A stretch of DNA of 64,000 nt from an uncultured Porticoccus sp. (GTDB taxonomy: Bacteria; Pseudomonadota; Gammaproteobacteria; Pseudomonadales; Porticoccaceae): positions 248,001 to 312,000 of the forward strand of contig CAMYLT010000003.1 in NCBI GenBank assembly GCA_947259505.1, read 5' to 3'. Below the pieces are notes generated by a model. That model saw only the letters and a list, made by a program, of their open reading frames with translations, was not told the DNA's origin and searched no databases. Positions 19,509 through 29,588 of the stretch are shown here, one piece after another (position 1 is the stretch's first letter; every line of letters begins with the position of its first letter). The translations under genes and the position numbers were made by a program.

Positions 19509-20324
19509 TTATCTATCTTTCCGCATGCGCTCCGCTCGCAGATAGGCTACCCAGTACACGCCAGCCACCAGAAGAGTGCCGCCAACGAGATTGCCAGCAG
19601 TTACCGCGATAATGTTCCTGCTGGCACCGATTATCGATATTGTGTCGCCCGCATCGATGGCGAGCCCAAAAGGCAGGAAAAACCAGTTTGCGATTGAATG
19701 CTCTAAGCCGATGGCAACGAAGGCTGTAATGGGGAAAAAGATTGCCAGTATCTTGTCGGTCACACTACGTGCACCTATCGCGAGCCATACTGCAAGGCAG
19801 ACAAACACATTGCATAAGATGCCACGCGTGAAAGCCTCGGACAGGGTCAGATCAGCTTTGACGCGAGCGATGTGTACAGCCATCTCACCTATGGAGCCAG
19901 CTCCCAGACTGGCGATGTCTGCCCACACGACGAGGAGTACTGTTCCAAGGCAACCAATAACGTTGCCGACATAGACCAAAAGCCAGTTCCTCATTATCTC
20001 CCGGGTGCCGATCAGGCGACTGGCCCAGGCCATTGCGATGAGGTTGTTCCCAGTGAATAACTCCGCGCCGGCCACCACGACGAGAACTAAGCCCAGACAG
20101 AAGCTCACGCCGCCAAGCAAGCGCGTAGGGCCGAAGCCAAGGCTGGATTCCGTTACCGTCACAGTGAACAGCAGAGAGCCAAGCGAAATGAAAGCCCCGG
20201 CGAGTATGGCTAGCACGAGCAATGTGATGGTATCGTCGTGCGCCTTTGCAACGCCGAGGCGCTCAACTTTTCGGGCAATCTCCTGCGGTGGGTAGGCGTC
20301 ACTTAGGTACGGTTCTTGTTCCAT
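19509..20324 (-). CDS. Formate/nitrite transporter (FNT) family channel
   Basis: GAELFTGNN, NWLLVYVGNVIGCL, GLEHSIANWFFLPFGL, GNLVGGTLLVAGVYW motifs. Confidence 0.9.
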   Translation of the reverse strand: MEQEPYLSDAYPPQEIARKVERLGVAKAHDDTITLLVLAILAGAFISLGSLLFTVTVTESSLGFGPTRLLGGVSFCLGLVLVVVAGAELFTGNNLIAMAWASRLIGTREIMRNWLLVYVGNVIGCLGTVLLVVWADIASLGAGSIGEMAVHIARVKADLTLSEAFTRGILCNVFVCLAVWLAIGARSVTDKILAIFFPITAFVAIGLEHSIANWFFLPFGLAIDAGDTISIIGASRNIIAVTAGNLVGGTLLVAGVYWVAYLRAERMRKDR

Positions 20325-20678
20325 AGAACTCTCCGCAATCAGTTAATTATGAAGGCACTGGCGCTTATCTAATTTTGGTACCCTATCTGAGGTCTGCATA
20401 ACAAAGTGACATGGCTTTTCTTTCAAACAATAGCTTAATCGCAAGATTGGTGGGTAATTTCTGACATGAAGCCCTCTCTATCAACTTGTCGATTCATAAC
20501 CAATCAGCTCCATAGACATTTTCATAGGGGGTGAAGCATTGGGCTTAAAGCCGCCATGATTGGCTCTCTCTGTGCCTTTTCCTAGGGCTGGGGGTGGGTG
20601 GGTTATCCCCCCAGAAATACCCCCATATGCCCACAGGTGGCAATGTACAGAGGTGGGTGATGCTAGACAAGAAGGCAT

Positions 20679-20703
20679 AAAAAAGCCCCGAATTTCGGGG
20701 CCT
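20679..20703 (-). terminator. Intrinsic terminator of ssrA
   Basis: Minus strand GGCCCCGAAATTCGGGGCTTTTTT. Confidence 0.85.
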
Positions 20704-20737
20704 TGTGGACATCATTGGATGTTGCTAGATGTCGAAT

Positions 20738-21132
20738 TGGTGGAGGCGGCGGGAATTGAACCCGCGTCCGCCAGTCCTCTGCCGAGGGATCTACATGCTT
20801 AGTTCAGTCTATTATATTTAGCTGTCTACAGCCCGGCTGACAGGGCGCGCAAACAGCGATTCCGGTAAGTGTTTAGCGAATCCACCCCGGACGAGCTTCA
20901 TCGCGATCTTGTGAGTATGACACCTGAGTGCTTCGCCACTACCCGAGGGTAGTTGAAGCGCTGGACGCACAAGCACGGCTCCAGTCAGATGGCATTCTAC
21001 CGTTTCTTAGGCGGCGAGTGCGTAGTTGTCGTCGTTGGCAACTATAATTTGCGACTTTGGATTTACGAGATTGGTCGCCATCTCGGCATGCACCCAGGGT
21101 TTCGCAACCGGCGTCGAATCCAAATCGCCCCC
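20738..21132 (-). ncRNA. ssrA: tmRNA (SsrA), tag peptide ANDDNYALAA
   Basis: Minus strand 5' GGGGGCGATTTGGATTCGACGCCGG, 3' GGCGGACGCGGGTTCAATTCCCGCCGCCTCCACCA; tag frame GCC AAC GAC GAC AAC TAC GCA CTC GCC GCC TAA at 21007-21039. Confidence 0.97.
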
Positions 21133-21272
21133 TGAAAATGGTGGTAAATCTTTCTAGCATCCCGGCCTTGGCCGAGGCGACGCATCCTATCACAAGAAAG
21201 ACTTTTCCTTAGACTTTTTCTATTGGGGAAGTTCAGTGCAAGGGAGCTGCAACCTGAGATTGCTGATGTCGG

Positions 21273-21752
21273 TCAGTGATTGTGGCGCATCAGGCGCTGT
21301 TTCTGGCGGTCCCAGTCGCGGTTCTTTTCAGTCTCGCGTTTGTCGTGCTCTTTCTTGCCTTTGGCCAGGGCGATTTCGCATTTCACCAAGTGCTTTTTCC
21401 AGTAAAGAGCAGTAGCCACACAGGTGTAGCCTTTTTGGTTCACGCCATTGAACAGTCGACTGAGTTCCCGTTCGTGAAGTAACAGCTTGCGGGTTCTAGT
21501 GGGGTCGGTCACGAAGTGGGTGGAGGCGGTGGCGAGAGGCGTAATGTGCACACCCAGCAGAAAGGCTTCTCCGTCTTTTAGCAGCACATAGCTGTCCGTA
21601 ATCTGGACTTTGCCTGCCCTGAGACTTTTGACTTCCCAGCCTTTCAGCACTACACCGGCCTCGAACTTTTCTTCCAGCTGGTATTCGTGGCGAGCACGTT
21701 TGTTGAGCGCGATGGTGGAGCTTTGGTTTGATTTTTGTGGTTTCTTTGCCAT
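21273..21752 (-). CDS. smpB: SsrA-binding protein SmpB
   Basis: [42 protein letters not shown]; adjacent to ssrA. Confidence 0.98.
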   Translation of the reverse strand: MAKKPQKSNQSSTIALNKRARHEYQLEEKFEAGVVLKGWEVKSLRAGKVQITDSYVLLKDGEAFLLGVHITPLATASTHFVTDPTRTRKLLLHERELSRLFNGVNQKGYTCVATALYWKKHLVKCEIALAKGKKEHDKRETEKNRDWDRQKQRLMRHNH

Positions 21753-21878
21753 GGGGCGGCATTATAAGGATTGCGCTGTGGTGCGCCTATGGTTTTGTGA
21801 CGGGACTCGCTGGCGGTTTGGTTTTGCCGGACACCGATTGCCGGTACAATCGAGCACATCAAGGTATGAGTAACGCCG

Positions 21879-23285
21879 ATGGCGGAAGAACAACTGACAG
21901 CGCCCAGTTCAGATGAGGCCTCTGGCAAGCGTGGCATCCACGGTGCATGGTCCAGTCGTTGGACATTTGTCATGGCGGCGACGGGTTCTGCCGTTGGACT
22001 TGGCAACATTTGGAAATTTCCTTATATCGCCGGCGAAAATGGCGGAGGGGCTTTTGTGCTGGTGTATCTGATCTGCATTCTGTTGGTGGGCATGCCAGTG
22101 ATGGTGGCTGAGGTGATGCTGGGTCGTCGTGGTCGCCAGAGTCCCATTAATGCTATGCGCTATCTGACACAAGAAGCTGGCCTGCACGGTGCCTGGAATG
22201 CTATCGGTTGGCTGGGGGTGACGGCGGGGTTGATGATCCTCTCGTACTACGCAGTGATTGCTGGCTGGGCGCTCTATTACATAGGTCAGATGGCTTCGGG
22301 AACTTTTCAGGGCGCGAGTGCTGATCAGGCCGGTGTGGTGTTCGGCCAATTGCTGTCCAGTCCCAAGGAATTAATCTTTTGGCAGAGCATTTTTATGCTG
22401 CTGACGATGGCAGTGGTTGTGGGTGGTGTGACCCGGGGTTTAGGGGTTGCCGTGCGTATTTTGATGCCGCTGTTATTCGTGTTGCTGGTGATATTGTTAG
22501 GGTTTTCTATTCAGCGTGGAGATTTTGCACGCGGTTTCAGTTTTCTGTTCAGCTTCAATTTTGAAGCGTTGACCTGGGCTGGTGTGCTGGAGGCGATGGG
22601 GCATGCTTTCTTTACGCTTAGTCTGGGGATGGGTGCGATCATGGCTTACGGTGCCTATATGCCGGATCACGCCCGCATCGGTCGCACGGTATTGGCGGTG
22701 GGGTTTCTCGACACCCTAGTGGCATTGCTGGCAGGGTTGGCAATTTTTCCAATTGTCTTTGCCAACCCGACTATTGAACCTGGCGCCGGCCCCGGCTTGA
22801 TGTTTGTGAGCCTGCCGGTTGCCTTTGGCAACATGGCGGGCGGCTTGCTGTTTGGCAGTATCTTTTTTGTGCTGGTGACTTTGGCGGCCTGGAGCTCGGC
22901 GATTTCACTGATTGAACCGGCTGTCGCCTTCCTGATCGAGTCTAAGGGCTTTAATCGTATTACCGCCAACCTTTTGCTGGGTGGTCTTGCCTGGTCGGTG
23001 GGGCTGGGCAGCGTTCTGTCTTTTAATGTGTGGGCAGATGTGACGCTGGCAGGGTTTAACTTTTTTGAATTCATGGACTTTTTGACATCCAGCGTGATGC
23101 TGCCCCTGACAGGGTTGTTTATTGCTCTTTTCGTGGGCTGGCTGATGAAGCCCGAGGCGGTGCGCAGTGAACTTATGGATGAATCCAGTGGGGTCTTCAC
23201 CGCTTGGCGCTGGATATTGCGATATATTTCCCCTGCGGCCGTTCTGGTGGTTTTTGTAATGGGTGTCTACAAGACGTTTTCCTGA
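21879..23285 (+). CDS. Sodium-dependent transporter, NSS/SNF family
   Basis: SSRWTFVMAATGSAVGLGNIWKFPYIAGENGGGAF signature. Confidence 0.95.
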   Translation: MAEEQLTAPSSDEASGKRGIHGAWSSRWTFVMAATGSAVGLGNIWKFPYIAGENGGGAFVLVYLICILLVGMPVMVAEVMLGRRGRQSPINAMRYLTQEAGLHGAWNAIGWLGVTAGLMILSYYAVIAGWALYYIGQMASGTFQGASADQAGVVFGQLLSSPKELIFWQSIFMLLTMAVVVGGVTRGLGVAVRILMPLLFVLLVILLGFSIQRGDFARGFSFLFSFNFEALTWAGVLEAMGHAFFTLSLGMGAIMAYGAYMPDHARIGRTVLAVGFLDTLVALLAGLAIFPIVFANPTIEPGAGPGLMFVSLPVAFGNMAGGLLFGSIFFVLVTLAAWSSAISLIEPAVAFLIESKGFNRITANLLLGGLAWSVGLGSVLSFNVWADVTLAGFNFFEFMDFLTSSVMLPLTGLFIALFVGWLMKPEAVRSELMDESSGVFTAWRWILRYISPAAVLVVFVMGVYKTFS

Positions 23286-23722
23286 TGCTGACAACGATTA
23301 AACGCAGTGCGCTGGTTATGTATTCAGTTGAGCAGATGTTCGATCTGGTTAATGACGTAGCTAGTTATCCCCTCTACATGGAAGGCTGTGTCGGGGCAGT
23401 GGTACTGGAGGCAAGTGAGGAGACAATGATTGCCCGGCTCGACTTGAAGAAAGGCGGAGTGGGTCAAAGTTTTACCACGTGTAACACGCTGCTACGGCCC
23501 GAACGTATAGGGCTGCGACTCCACGATGGTCCTTTCAAAAAATTATCGGGCGAGTGGAGCTTTAAACCACTGACAGAGTCGGCCTGCAAAGTGATGCTAG
23601 ACCTGGAATTTGAATTTAACAGCCTGTCGGTGGGGCTCGCTTCTGGCGGGTTGTTTGCCTCGGTGGCCAACAATCTGGTGGATTCGTTATCCCGACGGGC
23701 AAAAGAGGTTTATGGTCAATGA
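23285..23722 (+). CDS. ratA: RatA-type START-domain/coenzyme Q-binding protein
   Basis: MLTTIKRSALVMYSVEQMFDLVNDVASYPLYMEGC; ATG at 23285 overlapping the upstream stop. Confidence 0.92.
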   Translation: MLTTIKRSALVMYSVEQMFDLVNDVASYPLYMEGCVGAVVLEASEETMIARLDLKKGGVGQSFTTCNTLLRPERIGLRLHDGPFKKLSGEWSFKPLTESACKVMLDLEFEFNSLSVGLASGGLFASVANNLVDSLSRRAKEVYGQ

Positions 23723-24033
23723 AAGATGTGGAGTTGATTACCGTTGAAGTGGCCTATGCGTTACCGCAACGTCAGCAGTTGACGACCTTGCAGGTGGCCC
23801 CTGGCACGACGGCGTACGAAGCCGTTCAGCAGTCAGGTATTGTTCAACAGTTTCCTGAGATCGATCTGGACAACGCCAAAATGGGTATATTTGGTCAGGC
23901 GCTGGGTACCAAGGGGTTAAAACCGCCGAAAGAACACGTATTGCAGGCCGGGGATCGGGTGGAAATTTATCGTCCGTTGATTGCCGACCCGAAAGAAGTG
24001 AGAAAGCGTCGAGCAGAGAAGGCCAAAGAATAG
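23719..24033 (+). CDS. rnfH: RnfH-family ubiquitin-like protein (RatB)
   Basis: VEVAYALPQRQQLTTLQVAPGTTAYEAVQQSG, VEIYRPLIADPKEVRKRRAEKAK. Confidence 0.93.
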   Translation: MKDVELITVEVAYALPQRQQLTTLQVAPGTTAYEAVQQSGIVQQFPEIDLDNAKMGIFGQALGTKGLKPPKEHVLQAGDRVEIYRPLIADPKEVRKRRAEKAKE

Positions 24034-24081
24034 CCAAAGAGGTCGATGAGAAATGTATTCAGGGTTTCCGAACCAGAACGA

Positions 24082-24504
24082 TTACTGGGTTTCTGATTCG
24101 GTGTCTGCGTTTTCGCTTTCGGTGCTCGCCGCAGGTGGTGCGAGAGCAGAGGGAATATAATCGCCCCGAAAACCTACCAGCTTGTCATCTTCAAAGAAGA
24201 TAGCGACTTGCTCGCGGACTTCTTCCCCTTCGCCAGGTACCAGACTGTAGTAATAATCCCAGCGGTTTTGGTTAAAGGTGTCAGCGACCAGGGGTGTTCC
24301 CATAATAAAGCGCACTTGAGACTTGGTCATGCCAGGTTTGAGCTGGTCGATCATCTCCTGCGTAATGACGTTACCCTGCTGAATATCGAATTTGTGTATG
24401 CTTGGCAGGTGGGGCATGCTGAAGCTGGGCATTGATATCCTGGAACACCCGGTCAGGGCGACCGACAAAGCCAGGCAACAAATCAGGCGTGCAGTAAAGT
24501 GCAT
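24082..24504 (-). CDS. bamE: Outer membrane assembly factor BamE
   Basis: Lipoprotein signal with lipobox [36 protein letters not shown]. Confidence 0.95.
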   Translation of the reverse strand: MHFTARLICCLALSVALTGCSRISMPSFSMPHLPSIHKFDIQQGNVITQEMIDQLKPGMTKSQVRFIMGTPLVADTFNQNRWDYYYSLVPGEGEEVREQVAIFFEDDKLVGFRGDYIPSALAPPAASTESENADTESETQ

Positions 24505-24578
24505 CTTGGGGTTCCAGTCATTTCAGCGAACGGCGATAATACCGAATCCATCCAGTGTATAGAAGGGGCGTTACCTGA

Positions 24579-24986
24579 ATGAACGATGAAAACCGTGAAT
24601 TGCGTAAGGCCGGACTTAAGGTAACAGTCCCCCGCCTGAAAATTCTGCAACTTCTTGAAGAGAGTGGCGATCGGCACATGAGTGCGGAGGACGTCTACCG
24701 CCAGATGCTCGAGACGGGTGACGATGTAAGTATCGCCACGGTCTACAGGGTTCTGACCCAGTTTGAGAGTGCGGGGCTGATCACTCGGCACAATTTTGAC
24801 AGTGGCTCCGCCGTGTATGAGATCGACCGGGGTGAGCACCACGATCATATGGTCAATGTGGACACTGGCAAGGTGATTGAATTTCACAGTCCCGAAATCG
24901 AAGAGCTGCAAAGGCAGATCGTCGAGAAGCATGGCTATGAGCTGGTTGGCCACAACCTGGTGTTGTACGTTAAGTCGAAAAAGTAA
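24579..24986 (+). CDS. fur: Ferric uptake regulator Fur
   Basis: LRKAGLKVTVPRLKILQLLEES...HHDHMVNVDTGKVIEF; divergent from bamE. Confidence 0.97.
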   Translation: MNDENRELRKAGLKVTVPRLKILQLLEESGDRHMSAEDVYRQMLETGDDVSIATVYRVLTQFESAGLITRHNFDSGSAVYEIDRGEHHDHMVNVDTGKVIEFHSPEIEELQRQIVEKHGYELVGHNLVLYVKSKK

Positions 24987-25025
24987 TCGCTATTGTTTGA
25001 CATTGGGGATGGGCGTGACCAACGT

Positions 25026-26243
25026 CTAGCAACACTGGATTTGGTTTCTACCGCCATCCTTCGCCCTATACAAGGCACTATCTGCTGCCTTTAACACACC
25101 TTCAAAATGCAGGGCATCTTCAGAATCGGCTACGCCCATGCTGATGGTCACTCGAATATTGCCTTCGCGGCGTGAGGCGCCACGCTTTTTTTCGCCACTT
25201 TTCTGGATGCGTGGACGGTTTTTCTTGTCCCGAGCTGTCATATCGTAGTTGGCAATTTCTCTGCGGAGCTCTTCCAGAAAGTCGAGTACCTGTTCTGATT
25301 TTCTGCCGCGAAAGAGCAGGCAAAATTCTTCTCCACCGAAACGGTAGGCCTTGCCACCACCTGCCACTCTGCGCAGCTTCGCCGCAACAGCCTTCAGAAC
25401 CTGGTCGCCGACATCATGCCCGTAGTTGTCATTAACCCTTTTGAAGTGATCCACATCCGCTATGGCCAGCGCGTAATGGCTGCCCATGCTGCGAACGTCG
25501 CGCATGAGAGCCCTGCGGTTGGGTATTTGGGTGAGTTCGTCCCGGTAAACCATATTGAGCAGGCTGTGGGTCTGGTTGATGATCAACAGCAGTCCCGCGG
25601 CGGAAAACATGATGGCCGAGATATGAGCCAGCTCAAACCAGCTCATGGTAATAAAGCCAAACAAAATACAGCCTGGCAGACTTGTATCGAGTTGTTCATG
25701 CTGGAGTAGCGGTAACGCGACACCCATGGGCAGGGCAATCAGGAATAATAGCCCTGCGGTTGGAGAAATCCTTAGCCCGAGGAAATCTGATTCGCCCATG
25801 TTAGGCATCAATTGAGCAAACCATAGTGGTTGCCACTGGAACAGACTGATGACAATCAGCGCGAAAATGGAAATAAAGGCCACCAGTACCAGGAAGGCTG
25901 GGTGCCTCCAACCGGTATCCGGCAGGATAATAAACAGCATTAACAATACCGGCAGGCAAAGGGATATGATGCCAAATACCTGCCCGGCAGGTTCTGTTCC
26001 CAGCGGTTCCTGGAGGAACTGATTAATAATCCAGAAGCTGATCAGCATGGTAGCGGCGGCGCCCAGATCCTTGGAGCGGTTGGCGAGGATGGCCATAAAG
26101 GCTGCGAGTCCGCATACGATGAAAGGCAGCTGTTCCAGCAGTGACAGTTGAGGTCCTTTTAGTGTGGGCAGCTGCCAGTAGGTCAGTAATGCCAGCAACA
26201 GGCAGAAGAGGAGTGGAAGAAGGCGAATGAGGACTTGTGACAT
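25026..26243 (-). CDS. Membrane-bound GGDEF diguanylate cyclase
   Basis: Multiple TM segments, RDELTQIPNRRALMRDV, YRFGGEEFCLLF active site; start taken at MSQVLIRLL. Confidence 0.9.
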   Translation of the reverse strand: MSQVLIRLLPLLFCLLLALLTYWQLPTLKGPQLSLLEQLPFIVCGLAAFMAILANRSKDLGAAATMLISFWIINQFLQEPLGTEPAGQVFGIISLCLPVLLMLFIILPDTGWRHPAFLVLVAFISIFALIVISLFQWQPLWFAQLMPNMGESDFLGLRISPTAGLLFLIALPMGVALPLLQHEQLDTSLPGCILFGFITMSWFELAHISAIMFSAAGLLLIINQTHSLLNMVYRDELTQIPNRRALMRDVRSMGSHYALAIADVDHFKRVNDNYGHDVGDQVLKAVAAKLRRVAGGGKAYRFGGEEFCLLFRGRKSEQVLDFLEELRREIANYDMTARDKKNRPRIQKSGEKKRGASRREGNIRVTISMGVADSEDALHFEGVLKAADSALYRAKDGGRNQIQCC

Positions 26244-26401
26244 AACGGGTTGTTTCTGCACGCCTTCATTATCGAGTTGAGGACAGTCTAAGTGGTTGGT
26301 CGGGCCGCGTAAATATTTGCTTGGAGTCGGTCTGATGTATTGCTGACAGGAGCGATCAGCGGAGTAGTGCGGCTGGAATTGATGGCAGCAAAGGGAAGGA
26401 G

Positions 26402-27205
26402 GTGGTGATGGTTCGCAAGGTGCTATGCGTGTTACTGCTCGGGTTGGTTGGTGGGGTATCAACTTCCAGTCAGGCAGATGAGTTTTGCCTGCTGTTGGCT
26501 GAGAACTACCATGAACAGTTGTATTGTGAATTGCAGGCTCTCGGTCAGGGGCAGGACTTGCCCCCGCTGCGGGATTTTCGTCGCAATGACAGTCTGACCC
26601 AGGCCCTACTGCTGAAGCGTCCAGCTGCGCGGGTGGGTATCAACGTACTCATACCCAAGCAAACAGTTGCTGCGCGGCCTTCTATTCCCGATAACGCAAC
26701 GGCATCCCTGGCATCGGAGCGAGATGGTTTTGAAGCAGCTTGTCAGCTGAAAGGGATTATTCTTCACTGTGGCGATAGCCGTTATCGACTGGTTGGCAAT
26801 CAGGCCAATAGCCATTTGTCAGCGGGGGCGCTAGATGGAGCCAATAAAATGGCCATCCCTTTTTCGCCGAATAGTGTCAGTGATCGGCGTGTTCTGGTTG
26901 CCTATCTCGCTCGTGCATACCGTCAATACCTGACCAAAATGCTGGAAATCGGTTTAGGTGGGTCTACTTTTTCGTTCAGAAAGTTTATCTATTTGTTCGA
27001 TGATGTGACGGCAAGGGGGCTGGACTTCAGTGAGCGTTTTGAAACCATGTTCGGGTTTTTGAAGCAGGATAAACAGCGTATGTCGGTAAATGAAAGGTTG
27101 CCTGACATTGCCAATCTGGAAGCCAGCCACTGTGAGCAGCTGGATCAGGTTGTGGCAGTTTGCGATGGGGGGCGTAAAAACTACCTTTTCAAACGGGATA
27201 ACTGA
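26402..27205 (+). CDS. Secreted protein of unknown function, divergent from the GGDEF gene
   Basis: N-terminal signal peptide VRKVLCVLLLGLVGGVSTSSQA; several Cys; no family recognised. Confidence 0.7.
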   Translation: MVMVRKVLCVLLLGLVGGVSTSSQADEFCLLLAENYHEQLYCELQALGQGQDLPPLRDFRRNDSLTQALLLKRPAARVGINVLIPKQTVAARPSIPDNATASLASERDGFEAACQLKGIILHCGDSRYRLVGNQANSHLSAGALDGANKMAIPFSPNSVSDRRVLVAYLARAYRQYLTKMLEIGLGGSTFSFRKFIYLFDDVTARGLDFSERFETMFGFLKQDKQRMSVNERLPDIANLEASHCEQLDQVVAVCDGGRKNYLFKRDN

Positions 27206-27217
27206 CTAGCGCCATCC

Positions 27218-27595
27218 TCAATCGAGTCGCTCAGCGGGACCGTGCTCAATTACCCGTGAAGACTGCGCAGTTAAAACACGGCAGGCAGTCAGCAAATTGA
27301 TGAGCGCGTGTCCTACGTGCTGCTCCGCCAGTGCCAGTTCCCGGTTGGCGATCATCTCTCGTTCCTGCTTGCTCAAATTGGCCGGATCTCCTCCCAGCTC
27401 GTTGTCAATGCGGGACATGATTTGTCCCATCATCATTTGCGCCTCGTCTCGAGATTGATGCATGTCCGACGAAAAATTTTTCATCAGGTAGGGCAGGTCT
27501 CGCATGGCCTGTACCGTGTTCTTGGTGTTGCGGATGGCCAGCCTGGCAGGAAGCATTGAGATGTTGAAGCCGGCGGAGAGAAGTTCAGCAATCAT
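27218..27595 (-). CDS. Hypothetical protein, about 125 aa
   Basis: ORF with M at 27595 (MIAELLSAGFNISMLPARLAIRNTKNTVQAMRDLP...). Confidence 0.6.
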   Translation of the reverse strand: MIAELLSAGFNISMLPARLAIRNTKNTVQAMRDLPYLMKNFSSDMHQSRDEAQMMMGQIMSRIDNELGGDPANLSKQEREMIANRELALAEQHVGHALINLLTACRVLTAQSSRVIEHGPAERLD

Positions 27596-27732
27596 CAAAC
27601 AAACGCTCCTATTGTGAAACATAGAGGCATTAGGGTAGCGCAGCCGACATCTGGCGTCGAGTGCAATGAGAAGAATTGTCGTGGTGTCGTTGGGTGATCC
27701 CTGCTGGCCCTGGAGCCAGCAGGACCCAGCGG

Positions 27733-27837
27733 TCAGGCAATGGCTACAGCAACAGCAATCAACACGAACATCACACCGACGCCTAGCAAGACCAGCTTGC
27801 CCACTCTGCCCAAGGTTGCAGTATCTTCTGCTAGCAT
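27733..27837 (-). CDS. 34-aa single-TM micro-protein (not in supplied ORF track)
   Basis: ATG preceded by CGGAGGTAGATAAAA; translation MLAEDTATLGRVGKLVLLGVGVMFVLIAVAVAIA*. Confidence 0.6.
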   Translation of the reverse strand: MLAEDTATLGRVGKLVLLGVGVMFVLIAVAVAIA

Positions 27838-27905
27838 TTTTATCTACCTCCGATAATTGGAAGTGCAAGAATAGGAGGGAGTTTGAATAAGGTTATTGAT
27901 CCAGA

Positions 27906-29588
27906 TCAATTGGGCTGGTTGGCGAGTTCCAGCAGCTCGCGGGCGTGATTGAGGGTGGTTGCGGTGATGGTGCTGCCACCCAGCATGCGAGCGATCTCGC
28001 CAATCCGCTCATCTTCCTGAAGCCGATGGATATCACTGTGGGCTGAGTCTGCCCCGGTTTGCTTGGTGACTCGCAGCTGATGGTGGGCACAGGCGGCCAC
28101 TTGGGGTTGGTGGGTCACGCAGATGACTTGCCCTCCACTGCCTAGTTCCCTTAGCAATCGGCCCACTACTTCCGCTGTGGCGCCACCAATACCTACGTCC
28201 ACTTCGTCAAAGACCAGGGTTGCGATAGTGGAGTGACGAGCTGCAATGACTTGAATCGCAAGGCTGATGCGCGACAGTTCGCCGCCCGAGGCAATCCTGG
28301 CTAACGGCTTAGGGGGTTCACCGGGATTAGTGGCGATCAGAAACTCGATATTTTCCAGGCCATGGGCTGAGGGATTGGTCGGGTCGATCGGCGTGAGGTT
28401 GACGACGAAACGGGCGCCTTTCATAGACAGGGACGAAAACTGTTGCTCAACCAGCACTGATAATTGTTTGGCCGCTTCGTTGCGGACTTGGCTGAGCTCA
28501 GTAGCCTGGTTTTGATATTCGAGCAGCAATTTATCGGCCCGCTGCTGCAGCGCCTCCAGGTTATCGGTGCCGCCAGTGAGTTGATCCAGCTCTGCCTGTA
28601 GGGCGCGCTGTTTTTCCAGTAGCTCTTCCGGGTTGATACGGTGTTTGCGTGCCAGTTGGTAGATGGCGCTGAGTCGTTCCTCTATTTGCTGGAGTTGTTC
28701 AGGGTCCAGTTCGAAGCTGTCCAGATGATGCTGGATTTCCCGCCCGGCTTCTTCTACCTCAATCAGCGCGCTGTTGAGTAGCTTTTCTACCTCCTGAAGT
28801 GCAACAGGTTTGTTGGGCATGCTCCCCAGCAGGTGCATTGCTCTGCCCAGTCCATCCTGCAGGTTAAAATCATCGCCATCTCTGCACAGCTGTATCAGAG
28901 CGTGGCTGTCGCGGAGTATGGCTTCGGCATTCGAGAGTAGCTGTTGCTGTTCCTCCAGGCGTGGCAGCTCGCCTTCCATGAGAGCCAATTGACCCAGCTC
29001 CTCGAGCTGGAAGCCCAGCAGGGCTTTGCGGGCCTCGAGTTCATCGCTGGCACTGGCCAATTTCTGGGCTTGTTGATGGGTGCTGGACCACTGTTTATGT
29101 GTGTCGCGGAGGGTGTTTGCCAAGGTGGTGCACGCAGCAAAGTCATCCAGCATCTGGCGGTGACTGTCGCGGCGAAGCAGGGATTGGTGCTCATGCTGGC
29201 TGTGGATATCCATGAGCATTTCGCCGAGTTCTCGCAACTGCTGCATGGTGGCGGGCTGACCATTAATGTAGCCCCTTGAACGACCTTCTCGCGTCAGGAT
29301 GCGGCGCATCAGACAGTCATTGCCATCGGGCGCAAAGTCATTGTCGGTCAACCATTCTGCAGCGGCAGCACTTTGTGCGATATCGAATAGGGCGGAGACT
29401 TCTGCGCGATCCTGTCCTTGGCGAATCCGGTCGGTATCGGCGCGATCTCCCAGGGCCATGGACAGGGCGTCAAGCACCAGAGATTTGCCAGCGCCGGTTT
29501 CCCCGGTTAGGGCTGTCATACCGTTGCTGAAGTCCACTTCGAGAGACTCCACCAGAGTGAAATTCTTGACTGTCAGGCTGGTTAACAA
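27906..29588 (-). CDS. recN: DNA repair protein RecN
   Basis: MLTSLTVKNFTLVESLEVDFSNGMTALTGETGAGKSLVLDAL; C-terminal LVFDEVDVGIGGATAEVVG. Confidence 0.97.
   Translation of the reverse strand: MLTSLTVKNFTLVESLEVDFSNGMTALTGETGAGKSLVLDALSMALGDRADTDRIRQGQDRAEVSALFDIAQSAAAAEWLTDNDFAPDGNDCLMRRILTREGRSRGYINGQPATMQQLRELGEMLMDIHSQHEHQSLLRRDSHRQMLDDFAACTTLANTLRDTHKQWSSTHQQAQKLASASDELEARKALLGFQLEELGQLALMEGELPRLEEQQQLLSNAEAILRDSHALIQLCRDGDDFNLQDGLGRAMHLLGSMPNKPVALQEVEKLLNSALIEVEEAGREIQHHLDSFELDPEQLQQIEERLSAIYQLARKHRINPEELLEKQRALQAELDQLTGGTDNLEALQQRADKLLLEYQNQATELSQVRNEAAKQLSVLVEQQFSSLSMKGARFVVNLTPIDPTNPSAHGLENIEFLIATNPGEPPKPLARIASGGELSRISLAIQVIAARHSTIATLVFDEVDVGIGGATAEVVGRLLRELGSGGQVICVTHQPQVAACAHHQLRVTKQTGADSAHSDIHRLQEDERIGEIARMLGGSTITATTLNHARELLELANQPN

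Noticed and set aside
20560-20802. ORF running into the ssrA 3' end (VEAAGIEPASAS...)
   Set aside because: Typical false ORF produced by tmRNA/tRNA 3' sequence.
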